This document shows, piece by piece, positions 1-8,445 of a stretch of DNA of 21,478 nucleotides. Position numbers and translations under genes: made by a program. The DNA is from Jannaschia sp. W003 (GTDB lineage: Bacteria; Pseudomonadota; Alphaproteobacteria; Rhodobacterales; Rhodobacteraceae), in contig NZ_CP083542.1 in NCBI RefSeq assembly GCF_025144335.1, positions 1 to 21,478 of the forward strand. The letters are read 5' to 3'. The notes under the pieces are model-generated. The model saw only the letters and a program-made list of their open reading frames with translations. It did not search any database and was not told the DNA's origin. Each line of letters opens with the position of its first letter. Position 1 is the stretch's first letter.

Positions 1-1
1 C

Positions 2-3000
2 GTATCCGTCCTCGCCCTCTGCGCCGCGTCCGCCGCGGCGCAGGACAGCTCAGCCGGTGCGGTGGTCACGTCCGAGTCGACGCTCGACGCCACGCTCGAG
101 TATCCGCCTGCGCGCCTGCTGGCCTACTCGATCAACGACAACCAGCGCGACGCCTCGGGCGAGCTGACCGGCTACTTTGTGGACACGTCGGGCCGCATCG
201 CCGAGGGCGAAGAGGCGACGCCCACCCTGAAGATGTACGCGACCGGAACCGAGTCAGTGCTGTTCGCGGCGAATGTGGACTCCGACACACCGCTCTTCCT
301 CGTGGCTCGCGAGGATGGGGCGAGCTTCGAGCCGGTGCCGGAGGAGGGCTCCTACTTCGCTATCCGCCGGCCGCTCGAGGAAAGCGCGGCGCGGCAGGGC
401 TTCATCAGCCTTGAGTCGGAACTCTTTCCCGGCCAGTTCCTCCGCCACCAGGGTTTTGTGTTGAAGCTCGACCCGATCGACGCGAACTCCGAGAGCCTTG
501 CGCGGCGCGACGCGACCTTCCTGCTGCTGGCCGACGGGGCGGAGATCCCCGTGGTTGGCGACGAGGCCGAGGGGGACGGGGCAGAAGGCGGCGGCGAGGA
601 CATGCTCGCCATGATGGTGTCCGAGATCGGCACCGGCGCGCAGGTCACGCTGGAGCAGGCGATCTACACGACGTTCGAGCAGACGATCCGCGAGCTCGAG
701 ATGGGCAGGGTCGTGGAGGTCTCGTTCCTTCTGACCATGCTCACCTCGCTTTACGAGGTGGACGAGGCGGCGGCGTCCCGAGGGATGACGATCGTGCTCG
801 AGCGGCACGGGTTCGGCTCCGCTACCTCGGTCGAGGTGGTCGCGCTCGCCGAGATCGTCGGCTTCGGCGCCGGCGGAGGGCAGGGCGGCGGGGTCGGAGG
901 CTTCCACCTCGCCGCGCACTTCGCCGCGATGGAGGCGGTCGACCTCGGGGCGTGCGGCACCGAGGAGGGGGGCTTCAGGGGCCGCCGCGGCGCAGAGACG
1001 CCCACCAACTCTCACGGCGACGTGCACATCCTCACCCCCGACGGCCTCGCCTACGACTTCCAGGACGAGGGTGAGTTCGTCCTCGCAGCTTCGACCGATG
1101 GGCTTCTGGAGGTCCAGACCCGCCAGACGCGGCGCAATGAGAGGAAGGCGGTGTCGTGGAACACCGCGGTGGCCATCCGCCACGGCGCAAGCGTGATCGA
1201 GATCTACGCCGACGAAGACGGCCAGCGCATCTACTACGACGGCGAGGCGGCCGAGCTGCCCGGCCCGAACAACCAGACGGCCACCACCGGCGCCGACCGC
1301 CAGCTCGCCGGAGGCGGCTTCCTGCAGTACGACGGCGAGGGCAAGAGGGGCCCCCGCTACCTCGTGATCGCCCCGGACGGGGGTTTCACGGTCCGGGTCA
1401 ATCTGTCCCGCAAGTTTCTGGACGTCGGCGTGTCGGGCGGCGAGGGCCGCTTCTCGGGCCTGCTCGGCAACCTAGACGGCAATCCTCTCAACGACATGCT
1501 GCCGCGCGACGGCGCCGAGCTGATCTGCCCGCCCGCGGACGGGCAGCAGCTCGCCCGCTTCGGCGACAGCTGGCGCGTGTCGGCCGAGGAGACGCTGTTC
1601 CGGTCCGAGCGCGGCGAGGGCATGACCACCGTGGTGACCGAGGCCGGCACCGGCCGCCGCGTGGGCGCCGAGGCGGCGGTCCGCGAGACGCTGGAGGACA
1701 ACCTCACTGCCCTGGAGGGCTCCGAGACCGTGGACGTCGGCTTCGTCGCCACGCTGATGACCGCGACGTTCGGCATCAGTGAGGAGGAGGCGTCGAAGGC
1801 CGTGGTCGAGGTGTTCGACATCGGCTCGGCGGGGTCCGGCGGCGGCGCGATCGCGTTCACCGCGATCGAGGAGCTGGTCGAGACCCAGACGACCCGGGCG
1901 CAGGGACGCTCGCTCGAAGAGGTCGACCTCACGGTGCGGGCCAGCGCGCAGCGCATCTGCGAGGCCGGCGGCGTGACGGACCCGCTCGCGCTCGCCAACT
2001 GCACCCTCGACGTCGCCGCGACGCAGGATGAGGCCTTCCTGGAGAGCTCGGTTACCTTTCAGGAGGCGGTGGCCACGCTGCCGCCCGATCGCCGGCAGGC
2101 GGGAACGGTCTACGGCGACCCCCTCGCGCCCGAGGCGGTGCTGCCGCCCGAGCAGGTGATCGAGATCGTTGGCCCGCCCGAGGTGGTGCCGACCTTCGAG
2201 GAGCTGGTCACTTTGGAGCAGACCGTTCGCACCGGAATGCTTACCGTCGCCACGGACGGGGCCCTCACCACGACCGTGACCGAGGTGGGCACGGGACGGA
2301 ACGTGCCGGTCGAGGCGGCGGTGTTCGACACGCTCGAAGGCAACTTCGCCGCGCTCGATCCCGGCGAGACGGTGGACTTGGCCTTCGTGATTACGGTGCT
2401 GACCACGCTCTACGAGATCGACGAAGCCGTTGCCGAGGAGGCGCTGGTCGAGGTCTTCTCGGGTCAGGGCGTCACCTCGGTCGGCGACAGCGTCGAGGTC
2501 GCCCAGATCACCGAGGAGCTGACCGAGTACGCACAGCAGATCGAGGTCGTCCGCACCCGTGCCGAGGAAACTCAGGAGACGGGCGAGCAGACGGTGGTCA
2601 CCCAAGTGACGAGCAACATCACCTCGACCGTCGACGTGGGCGCCTGCAGCGATGTCGCCGGGCTCCAGTCCCCGGCGGAGCTGCTGGAGGGCGTGCCCGC
2701 GGCGGGCGGCGTCGCGATCTACTGCGCCACCCACGCCCGCGGTCAGACCGTGGTGACGGAGCTGGGCCGGTCGCTGGATGACGCGGTGGCGCGGGCCGAG
2801 GAGTCGTGCCAGGCCGAGGCCGCGTCGCGCGTCGAGGACTTCGGCGACATCGTGATCACCTGCCGCCAGATCGGCAGCGCCGAGCGCGAGTTCGACTTCG
2901 GCGGCGGCGTGCTCAGCGTCGGGCGCGACGTGCAGGTGACGTTTACCGAGCGGCGCATCGAGAAGGCCGAGCTCCTCGAGCGCATCGACAACCTCTCGCT

Positions 3001-3946
3001 CGTGCTGAGCCCCGTGCCGGGCCTCGCTGCGCAGTGCACGGGGGGCGAGACAATCCCGATCGAGGGACTGACCGTCACGGACGGCTTGCTCGACTACACG
3101 GGCGAGGGCCAGAGCGACTTCCAGAACCTGTGCGGCGACGTCCGCCTGCGGGAGACCGAGGACGACTTCCTGCTGCAGGCGGTCTGCTTCAACGACGACG
3201 CCTCCGACGCGCCTCCCTCGGCCATCTCGCTGCTCGGCGTGGACGCGATCGAGGCGCTGATCTCGTATCCCGGCTGCGCGCCCGAGGTCGAGGCCGAGTT
3301 CGTGGCGCTCGCCGAGGACGGGCTCGAGACGGCGTTCCCGGATCGGGGCGACTTCGTGCTGATCCGCTCCACGGGGTGGGACACGTTCGGTCGGGACGGG
3401 TCGTCGGATCCCGGCATCGTCGTGAATGCGCGGCGCGACCTGTGGACCGGAGACCGGAGCGCGTCGGTGTTCACCGCCCTCTCCATGCGGGTCGGCACCG
3501 ACACGATGGTGGTCCGCGCAACGCCCGAGCCCGCGATCTCGGTCAACGGGCTTCCCTTCGAGGACGCGGTCTCGGAGGAGGGCGACGCTCTGGCGATGCC
3601 CGGCGGCGGTCGCATCCGAATGGAGCAGGACGCCGCGGGCGCGGAGGTCATGGTGATCTCATGGCCCTCCAGCGCCTTCGCGGTCCGCATAGCCCTCTAC
3701 CCACACTCCCACGTCGTGCCGGCCGTGCAGGTCGACGAGGCGTTCGAGTACGAGGGGCTGGCCCGGTTCACCTCGCACTGGATGCTCGGCGCGGAGGAAG
3801 CGGGCTTCGCGCTTCCGCTCGGCGGGGATCCGACCTGCGAATGCGCCCAGGCGGACCACGCGGCCGGTGAGGGAGTGGAGTTCGGCGCCGAAGGTGCTGG
3901 CGCGCAGAGCGGCTTCCCGGCCGGAGGGTTGGGAAGCGGCAACTGA
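2..3946 (+). CDS. Large secreted VWD-domain protein, 5'-truncated by window edge
   Basis: The reading frame is open from the first bases of the window. The first visible residues, VSVLALCAASAAAQD, are the end of a Sec signal peptide with an Ala-x-Ala-type cleavage site, so the true start is upstream and the GTG at 62 is not the start. About 1314 residues are visible. A VWD domain is recognisable at about 1011-1585: G-D-V-H near its start, a GEFVL strand, repeated V-x-V strands, GLLGNLDGNPLND, then FGDSWRV. A weaker VWD-like copy lies at about 3345-3710. A module of about 70 residues occurs three times (about 602-811, 1622-1830, 2260-2470). The protein is acidic and Thr/Val/Glu-rich, with scattered Cys pairs that fit an exported, disulfide-bonded protein. 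The likely role is extracellular or envelope-surface binding; the partner is unknown. The call of a secreted VWD protein is strong; its function is inferred only. Confidence 0.88.
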   Translation, partial: VSVLALCAASAAAQDSSAGAVVTSESTLDATLEYPPARLLAYSINDNQRDASGELTGYFVDTSGRIAEGEEATPTLKMYATGTESVLFAANVDSDTPLFLVAREDGASFEPVPEEGSYFAIRRPLEESAARQGFISLESELFPGQFLRHQGFVLKLDPIDANSESLARRDATFLLLADGAEIPVVGDEAEGDGAEGGGEDMLAMMVSEIGTGAQVTLEQAIYTTFEQTIRELEMGRVVEVSFLLTMLTSLYEVDEAAASRGMTIVLERHGFGSATSVEVVALAEIVGFGAGGGQGGGVGGFHLAAHFAAMEAVDLGACGTEEGGFRGRRGAETPTNSHGDVHILTPDGLAYDFQDEGEFVLAASTDGLLEVQTRQTRRNERKAVSWNTAVAIRHGASVIEIYADEDGQRIYYDGEAAELPGPNNQTATTGADRQLAGGGFLQYDGEGKRGPRYLVIAPDGGFTVRVNLSRKFLDVGVSGGEGRFSGLLGNLDGNPLNDMLPRDGAELICPPADGQQLARFGDSWRVSAEETLFRSERGEGMTTVVTEAGTGRRVGAEAAVRETLEDNLTALEGSETVDVGFVATLMTATFGISEEEASKAVVEVFDIGSAGSGGGAIAFTAIEELVETQTTRAQGRSLEEVDLTVRASAQRICEAGGVTDPLALANCTLDVAATQDEAFLESSVTFQEAVATLPPDRRQAGTVYGDPLAPEAVLPPEQVIEIVGPPEVVPTFEELVTLEQTVRTGMLTVATDGALTTTVTEVGTGRNVPVEAAVFDTLEGNFAALDPGETVDLAFVITVLTTLYEIDEAVAEEALVEVFSGQGVTSVGDSVEVAQITEELTEYAQQIEVVRTRAEETQETGEQTVVTQVTSNITSTVDVGACSDVAGLQSPAELLEGVPAAGGVAIYCATHARGQTVVTELGRSLDDAVARAEESCQAEAASRVEDFGDIVITCRQIGSAEREFDFGGGVLSVGRDVQVTFTERRIEKAELLERIDNLSLVLSPVPGLAAQCTGGETIPIEGLTVTDGLLDYTGEGQSDFQNLCGDVRLRETEDDFLLQAVCFNDDASDAPPSAISLLGVDAIEALISYPGCAPEVEAEFVALAEDGLETAFPDRGDFVLIRSTGWDTFGRDGSSDPGIVVNARRDLWTGDRSASVFTALSMRVGTDTMVVRATPEPAISVNGLPFEDAVSEEGDALAMPGGGRIRMEQDAAGAEVMVISWPSSAFAVRIALYPHSHVVPAVQVDEAFEYEGLARFTSHWMLGAEEAGFALPLGGDPTCECAQADHAAGEGVEFGAEGAGAQSGFPAGGLGSGN
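602..811 (+). repeat. Module copy 1 of 3 in the VWD protein
   Basis: This segment starts MLAMMVSEIGTG and runs through VSFLLTMLTSLYEVDEA to IVLERHG. It aligns with two later segments of the same protein over about 70 residues: a V-x-E-x-GTG opening, an Ala-rich helix ending T(F/L)E, an E-x-V-(D/E)-(V/L)-x-F strand, then a helix with an E(E/A)A motif. It precedes the first VWD domain. I do not recognise the module as a named family. Confidence 0.7.
1011..1585 (+). other. VWD domain (encoded region)
   Basis: The encoded segment has the hallmarks of a von Willebrand factor type D domain: a start of the form H-G-D-x-H followed by a target strand, the GEFVL strand, the V-x-T-R-Q strand, a TAVAIR-x-G turn, and the closing GLLGN-x-DGNPLND loop, followed by FGDSWRV. 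VWD domains of animal proteins bind calcium and assemble or bind partners. Bacterial versions occur in secreted proteins. A Cys about 20 residues upstream (VDLGAC) and a Cys inside (ELICPP) could pair. Confidence 0.82.
1622..1830 (+). repeat. Module copy 2 of 3 in the VWD protein
   Basis: This segment begins MTTVVTEAGTGRRV and closes with EASKAVVEVFDIG. It sits directly after the first VWD domain. It is closest to copy 3: both have TVTE/VVTE-x-GTGR, then EAAV, then ETVD(V/L)-x-FV and a closing VEVF. The copies are clearly diverged, so this is an old duplication and not a recent tandem expansion. Confidence 0.75.
2260..2470 (+). repeat. Module copy 3 of 3 in the VWD protein
   Basis: This segment begins GALTTTVTEVGTGRNV and ends LVEVFSGQG. 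It shares the GTGRxV opening, EAAV helix, GETVD strand and EAL-VEVF end with copy 2. The region between copies 2 and 3 (about 1830-2260) has Cys residues and Val/Glu-rich stretches without a family I recognise. Confidence 0.75.
3345..3710 (+). other. Degenerate second VWD-like domain (encoded region)
   Basis: The segment repeats the strand order of the first VWD domain. It has GDFVLIRS against GEFVLAAS, an I-V-V-N-A-R strand against V-Q-T-R, TALSMRVG against TAVAIRHG, a VNG turn, a GGGRI strand, and VISWP...FAVRIAL against VIAPDGGFTVRVNL. The GLLGNxDGN closing loop of the first domain is missing. This is an internal comparison by eye; the family assignment of the second copy is an inference. 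Confidence 0.5.
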
Positions 3947-3958
3947 AGGAAGCCCGAA

Positions 3959-3997
3959 GGCTCCGCGGCGGATCCGGGAGGGATCTACCGCGGAGCC
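3959..3997 (+). terminator. Strong hairpin after the VWD gene
   Basis: A perfect 10-bp inverted repeat (GGCTCCGCGG at 3959-3968 and its complement at 3988-3997) encloses a second 5-bp stem (GATCC at 3971-3975 with GGATC at 3981-3985) around a 5-base loop. It begins 13 bases after the stop codon. No T-run follows, so intrinsic termination is uncertain. It may attenuate transcription or protect the mRNA 3' end ahead of the next gene. Confidence 0.6.
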
Positions 3998-4070
3998 GGC
4001 CCGGTCCGCCGTCGATCGTCCGTCCCCGCGAGGCGACCGGCCCAACTAGAGACGCCAAGGGAGATCCACC

Positions 4071-4703
4071 ATGCCTTCGTCCACCCCAGCCACGCGCATC
4101 GTGCGCGCCCTCGCCGTGCCGACCCTGTCGCTCGGGCTCGGCGCGATGGCCGCCGGCGGCCCGGCGCAGGCCCAGTCGGGCTGCGGCGCGGCAATGCCCG
4201 ATTTTCAGGCGGCCTTGAAGGCCGGCACCGCGGAGGCCCTCGCCGGATACATCGACGAGCACGCCCCGTGCTTCGAGGCGCCCGCCCGCGCCCGGCTCGC
4301 GGCGCTCGGCGGGGCCCCGGCCGCTGCGCCGGCTGCACCGGCCGCTGCGCCGGCTGCGCCCGCGCCGCAGGTGGCCGCGCCTGCACCAGCACCGGCCCCC
4401 GCACCGGCGCCGCAGCCTGCCGCGCCCCCGTCCTCCTGTGCCGCCTTCGCCGAGGCCCGCTCGGAACGCTGGGACGAGCCGCTGGTGATCTACGTGACGA
4501 ACCGCACGGCCGCGCCCCTCGATGTGGCCTGGATCGACTACGAGGGGCTCCGCCAGCCCTCGGGAACGGTTCCGCCGGGCGAGGCCTTCGGCGTCCAGAC
4601 CTTCGTGACGCACCCTTTCGAATTCACCGACACCGAGGGACGCTGCGTCGAGATCGTGATGCCTGAGACCGGCGTCGCGGACTACGCGGTGGGCGGGCAG
4701 TAG
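4071..4703 (+). CDS. Exported protein with C-terminal VHL-beta-like domain
   Basis: This is a 210-residue protein. It has an N-terminal signal peptide ending GGPAQAQ (cleavage near residue 35) and a short Cys-containing N-domain (SGCGAAMPDFQ...HAPCFEAP). A linker of about 40 Ala/Pro residues follows, then a C-terminal domain of about 75 residues. That domain resembles the beta domain of von Hippel-Lindau protein: VIYVTNRTAAPLDVAWIDYEG, a PSGTVPPGE turn, VQTFVTHPFEF, then a Cys and EIVMP. The order N-R-(S/T), V-x-W-(I/L)-x-(F/Y)-(D/E)-G, L/VPPG, T/Y-x-x-H-x-(F/W)-x-F matches the VHL fold, which binds peptides in animals. An AAGGGAG ribosome site lies 6 bases before the ATG. The next gene starts 1 base after its stop. 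The likely role is periplasmic or surface protein binding; the target is unknown. Confidence 0.82.
   Translation: MPSSTPATRIVRALAVPTLSLGLGAMAAGGPAQAQSGCGAAMPDFQAALKAGTAEALAGYIDEHAPCFEAPARARLAALGGAPAAAPAAPAAAPAAPAPQVAAPAPAPAPAPAPQPAAPPSSCAAFAEARSERWDEPLVIYVTNRTAAPLDVAWIDYEGLRQPSGTVPPGEAFGVQTFVTHPFEFTDTEGRCVEIVMPETGVADYAVGGQ
4317..4357 (+). repeat. 21-bp tandem repeat coding the Ala/Pro linker
   Basis: A 20-base unit, CCGGCCGCTGCGCCGGCTGC, occurs at 4317-4336 and again at 4338-4357, giving a 21-base (7-codon) period. It encodes Ala/Pro-rich heptads, and a less regular Ala/Pro stretch continues to about 4430. In-frame copy-number change here would alter linker length without breaking the gene. 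Confidence 0.7.
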
Positions 4704-4704
4704 G

Positions 4705-5679
4705 ATGCGGCGGACGACAGATGCGACGTCGATCGGCTGGGCCGCGCTCGCCGCAGCGGCCGCGGTGCTGGCCGGCCCCGCCCACGCGCAGTGGGCGTTG
4801 GAGCGCGAGCCCACCGCGGTCACCGCCGCGGTGGCGTCGAGCGAGGGGCGCAGCCTCGCGCTGGAGTGCTCCGCCGAGGCCCCCGAGACGTTCTTCGTGG
4901 TGATGGACATGCTCGCCAAGCCGCGGGGCCTGCAGTCGCCGGCCCCGCTCGGCTTTTCGATCGGCGGGCGGCGCTACCGCTACCGCGGCACGATGGAGGA
5001 CCGGCCCGGGGGCGTCCGGCGCATCACCGCCGCGGCGGCGTTCGACGACCGGGCGCAGCAGCGGATGCGCCGCGACTTGAAGCGCGGAGTGCGCGTCTCG
5101 GTGGAGGACCAGTCGAGCTACCACCTCCACGCCTTCAACCTGCGCGGCTCGCGGGCAGCGGTCGACGGTTGGGAGGAGGCCTGCCGCGCCATGTGGGATG
5201 CGCCGACGCCGCCGGCCGAACCGGCCGACGATGCATTGGCCTCCAGAACCTTCGAGCCGATGCGGGAAGGGATGTGGCGCCTCGAGCGGGTCGAGGACCG
5301 GCCGACCGCCTTCACTGAAGGGCTTGCGGGCGACCGTATTGGCCTCGCCTGCGCGCCGGGCGGCGGCACCGAGTGGATCATCGATGTGGTCTCCAGCGGC
5401 GGGCCTCCCGCCTCGGTGCTTTCGGTCGAGATCGCCGGGCCGAGCGCCCGAGTGCCCGCGGCGGCGGTGCGCCGGCCCGCGCGCGAGTCCGGCCTTGAGA
5501 GCTTCCGATCGCGCTTCGAGCCGGCCGAGCAGCGCGCGATCCTCGTGGACCTCGGACGTGGGTCGGGCACGCTGTCGGTCGAGGCCGGCGGCGGGCGGAC
5601 GCTGTCTACCCTGCCGCTGGACGGCGCGCGAGCCGTGGTGTCCCGGCTCCTCGCCCTATGCAGGGACGGATCCGGCTAG
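4705..5679 (+). CDS. Exported two-domain hypothetical protein
   Basis: This is a 324-residue protein with a signal peptide ending GPAHAQ (cleavage near residue 29). The mature part consists of two related halves. Each opens with a strand L-x-(L/I)-x-C (LALECSAEA; IGLACAPGG) and contains a predicted beta-rich core and an Arg-rich stretch. Each closes with a helix and terminal Cys: AAVDGWEEACR in the first half and AVVSRLLALCR in the second. The conserved Cys pair in each half suggests one disulfide per domain in the periplasm. The ATG follows the stop of the VHL-like gene by one base, so the two are almost certainly cotranscribed and coupled. I do not recognise a named family or an enzymatic motif. 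Confidence 0.75.
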   Translation: MRRTTDATSIGWAALAAAAAVLAGPAHAQWALEREPTAVTAAVASSEGRSLALECSAEAPETFFVVMDMLAKPRGLQSPAPLGFSIGGRRYRYRGTMEDRPGGVRRITAAAAFDDRAQQRMRRDLKRGVRVSVEDQSSYHLHAFNLRGSRAAVDGWEEACRAMWDAPTPPAEPADDALASRTFEPMREGMWRLERVEDRPTAFTEGLAGDRIGLACAPGGGTEWIIDVVSSGGPPASVLSVEIAGPSARVPAAAVRRPARESGLESFRSRFEPAEQRAILVDLGRGSGTLSVEAGGGRTLSTLPLDGARAVVSRLLALCRDGSG

Positions 5680-6126
5680 CGAAGGGACGCCCGTGGGGAT
5701 GCCGGAGTCTCCCTTGGCGTTCCGCGCCGATCCCCGCGGCGCTGCCGGCACGCGGCGTGCCTCGGCAATCCGTCCGTATGATGCTGTCGATCGACCCGGA
5801 AGGAATCGCCACGAGCTCGCTCCCATGGCAGAGAGCCGACCACCGTTGCAGCAACGGGCCCGAAGTCCGAACCAAAAGTGCTGAGACAGGCTAAGATCGA
5901 CGAGAAGGTGTGCCCCGCTGGCCTCGCTTCGGGCGAGCATCAGTTATGCATCCGGGAGAAGTTACCCGACTTGCGCCGTCGCGGCCATTTTAAGGGGGCG
6001 GGGATCGTCAGCCGCGAGGTTTGGTGTTTGGGGTAAGCGCGTGCGGCGACTCGGACATGGCGCCCGGCGTCACGATGCGATGCTGATCCCCGCCTCGAAC
6101 GGCGTCCGACGGACCCGCGTCCGATC
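5680..6126. other. 447-bp gap without a recognisable gene
   Basis: The stretch lies between convergent genes. Short open frames cross it, but none has a ribosome site, family motif or convincing codon use. It holds a small TTCGG-loop hairpin (5-bp stem, 5923-5937) and locally AT-richer DNA near 5985-6030 that could form the ends of the two converging transcripts. I cannot assign mobile-element ends here. Confidence 0.4.
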
Positions 6127-8445
6127 CTACTTCGCCTCGCCGGCCAGCGCCGCGAGGAGGTTCGGGTTCCGGCCTTCGCCGCGCAGCTCGTCGCAGGACT
6201 CGGCGAGGAGCCGGCGGCGGTCGGCCATTCCGTCCGGGCCCTCCATCGCCCGACGGGCCGCCTCGGCCGCGGCGAGCAGACGGTCCGCGGTCCGGTCCTG
6301 CCCGGCCACGAGGGCCCAGGGGTCCGCGAGGCGGCACCGGAGCAACCCGACGAAGAGGAAGGGCAGGTACATGAACCGCGCACCGAAATCGCCGTCCCGC
6401 GTCAGCGCCTCCATGCGCGCGGCGACGAGGTGGCCGATGCGAGCGACCTCGCCTTCTCCCAGGAGCGTCGCCGCGTCGGTGCGCGAAAGCAGGAAGGCGG
6501 CGCAGGCGAGGTGGTTCTTCTTCCAGTCGTCGTCGGCGCAGGCCAGCAGCAGGTCGAACGCCGCGCGGTGGTCCGCCTCCTCGGTCGCGCAGCGTCCGAT
6601 TCCCTGCCAGAGGCCCGCGGCGTTCGCTCCGGTCCAGTGGAACGGATGGCGGCCGGATCCCGTGCGGAGGGCCCGGATCAACTCGGGCACCAGGTCTTGC
6701 GGGCACCGCCGGAACTGCCAGGTCAGGAACAGGAGCGCATCGTTCGAGCGGACGCGGTCCCTGCCGTCGAGCCGGCGCTCCACGGCCGCCGCGGCCTCCT
6801 GGGAAAGCGTCTCGAACGCCTTCCGGATGGTTGGGTCGAGGTCCTCCGGCAGCGCGCCGTCGCTGCTGATCGTGCGGTGGCCGTCCACCACGATCGCCAT
6901 GCGGGTCCGAGCTTCCTTCCAACCCGGCGCGTGTCCCCCGCGGTACTCCCGCAGCAGTTCCTCGAGCCCGCTTTCCCCGTCGCGCCCCCTCCACGCGACG
7001 CTGCTGCAGGGCAGCACCATGCGCGCGGGGATCGACGGCGGCGGGTTCGACGCGTTCGCGATGACCTCGTCCCAGCTCTCCTCCAGCTCCTCGGCCTCCT
7101 CCCAGTGGGCGAGCAGGGGCCGGATCAGTCCGGGCGATTCCAGGATCACCCTGGCCCGGCCCGCCGCGGGCATCTGCTCGACCGACACCGCGATCTCGAC
7201 GTCGCTGCGGATCTCCCCGGGCAGCGGCACCTCGGCGCGGCGGGGCCTCGCGTCGGATTGCCGGCGCAGGTAGAGATCGACCCGCGTGGCGCCCCGCAGC
7301 AGCCGCATGCGCGCGGGCACCTCGCTGCGGTAGAGCCGCCCCGCCCGCAGCCGCGCGCCCTCGGGGATGAGGTCGAAGTTCTCGGCCTCTCGCGCGCCCG
7401 CGACCACCGTGGAGATCTGCGGAAGGAAGTCGAAGAACACGGGCAGGTCCAGCGCGAAGCGGCGCGCCGCCTCGGCCGCGCCGCGCGCGACCGCGTCGGG
7501 GTCGGGGTCCGCCCCGCCCGCGCCCAGCAGCTCCAGGAGCCGGGCGCGCGCCCCGCCGGCCAGAGGCGTGTCGACGAGCACGGTGGTGGCTCCGGCGAGG
7601 GCCGACCGGACGTCCCCGGGCAGGTCCGGCAGCGCGGGCGCCTCGACCGGCTCGACCACCGTCCAGCCGCCCCCGCCCTGGCGCACCAGCTCGGGCCCGG
7701 TCGCCTCGCCCAGGGCCGCCGCGACCGGCAGCGCCATGGTCTCCGCGAGGGCGCCCCCGCGCGGGTCGGCCCGCGCGAGGCGCTCGATCGCCGCGGCCCG
7801 GCGCACCGCGAGGCCGCCGGACCACGGCACCGCCCGGCCCGCCTCCTTGCGCAGGGGCGCGGCGACCCCGTCCTCCGTGGTGATCTCCAGCGTCTGGACC
7901 GAGAGCCCCTCGCCCCCGTGCGAGAGGGTGGCGACCGTCGTGCCCTCGCGGACCGTCCCCCGGGCGAGCGCGTCGAGCACCAGCGCGACGGGGCGCCAGA
8001 CCAGCAGCGCGCTGCGCGCGCCCGCGCGCCGGAGCGCCGCGAGCCGCCAGTCGCGGGCGGCCTCGTCCAGGGATCCGTCGTCTGGGATCGCCAGCGCGAC
8101 CGTGGCGCGGCGCGGATCGGCCAGCCCCCGCAGCGCGGCCCGGAAGCGCGCGCCGTCGTCCGTCGCCGAAGCGTGGGCGTCCGGCGCCACGACCTCGCGC
8201 ACCGGCACGCGCCGATGGGACGCGCCGACGGTGGTGCCCCAGCCGGGGCCGCGGCCGTGCGGGGCCAGCATTCCCTGCACGCCGCCGACGAAGGCCTCCT
8301 CGCGGGCGCGCGGGCCGTCCGCCGCCGGGTCGGTATCGACCACCGCCGCGCCCGACCCGCCCGAGACGGTCCGCACCGCGCCGTCCTCGCGCAACACGGC
8401 GACGTCGTGCCACCCGCCGAGGTCGTATCCGATCTTGCGCTTCAC
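6127..8445 (-). CDS. Divergent Hsp70/actin-fold ATPase with long C-terminal extension
   Basis: Starting from GTG at 8445, this is a 772-residue protein. The N-terminal 310 residues follow the Hsp70 order: a phosphate-1 loop IGYDLGG (residues 5-11) and a strand VALAIPDDGSLDEAARD...LVWRPVALVLDALARG (about 116-163), which parallels the Hsp70 VPAYFND...NEPTAAALAYG segment. A phosphate-2-like TVATLSHGGEG (170-180) and an adenosine-type TTVLVDTPLAGGARARLLELLG (287-308) follow. The C-terminal 450 residues do not look like the Hsp70 substrate-binding domain; they start with a beta-rich stretch (about 330-440) and continue with helices rich in Trp, Leu and Glu. The phosphate-2 Asp of DLGGG is missing, so ATPase rate or mode may differ. 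The start overlaps the stop of the upstream truncated gene (GTGA), implying a partner pair. It is probably a specialised chaperone-like ATPase; its client is unknown. Confidence 0.68.
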   Translation of the reverse strand: MKRKIGYDLGGWHDVAVLREDGAVRTVSGGSGAAVVDTDPAADGPRAREEAFVGGVQGMLAPHGRGPGWGTTVGASHRRVPVREVVAPDAHASATDDGARFRAALRGLADPRRATVALAIPDDGSLDEAARDWRLAALRRAGARSALLVWRPVALVLDALARGTVREGTTVATLSHGGEGLSVQTLEITTEDGVAAPLRKEAGRAVPWSGGLAVRRAAAIERLARADPRGGALAETMALPVAAALGEATGPELVRQGGGGWTVVEPVEAPALPDLPGDVRSALAGATTVLVDTPLAGGARARLLELLGAGGADPDPDAVARGAAEAARRFALDLPVFFDFLPQISTVVAGAREAENFDLIPEGARLRAGRLYRSEVPARMRLLRGATRVDLYLRRQSDARPRRAEVPLPGEIRSDVEIAVSVEQMPAAGRARVILESPGLIRPLLAHWEEAEELEESWDEVIANASNPPPSIPARMVLPCSSVAWRGRDGESGLEELLREYRGGHAPGWKEARTRMAIVVDGHRTISSDGALPEDLDPTIRKAFETLSQEAAAAVERRLDGRDRVRSNDALLFLTWQFRRCPQDLVPELIRALRTGSGRHPFHWTGANAAGLWQGIGRCATEEADHRAAFDLLLACADDDWKKNHLACAAFLLSRTDAATLLGEGEVARIGHLVAARMEALTRDGDFGARFMYLPFLFVGLLRCRLADPWALVAGQDRTADRLLAAAEAARRAMEGPDGMADRRRLLAESCDELRGEGRNPNLLAALAGEAK

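Noticed and set aside
4300..4430. Ala/Pro tandem repeat as a CRISPR or regulatory repeat
   Set aside because: It is in-frame coding sequence for a linker, with only two exact units and no spacers.
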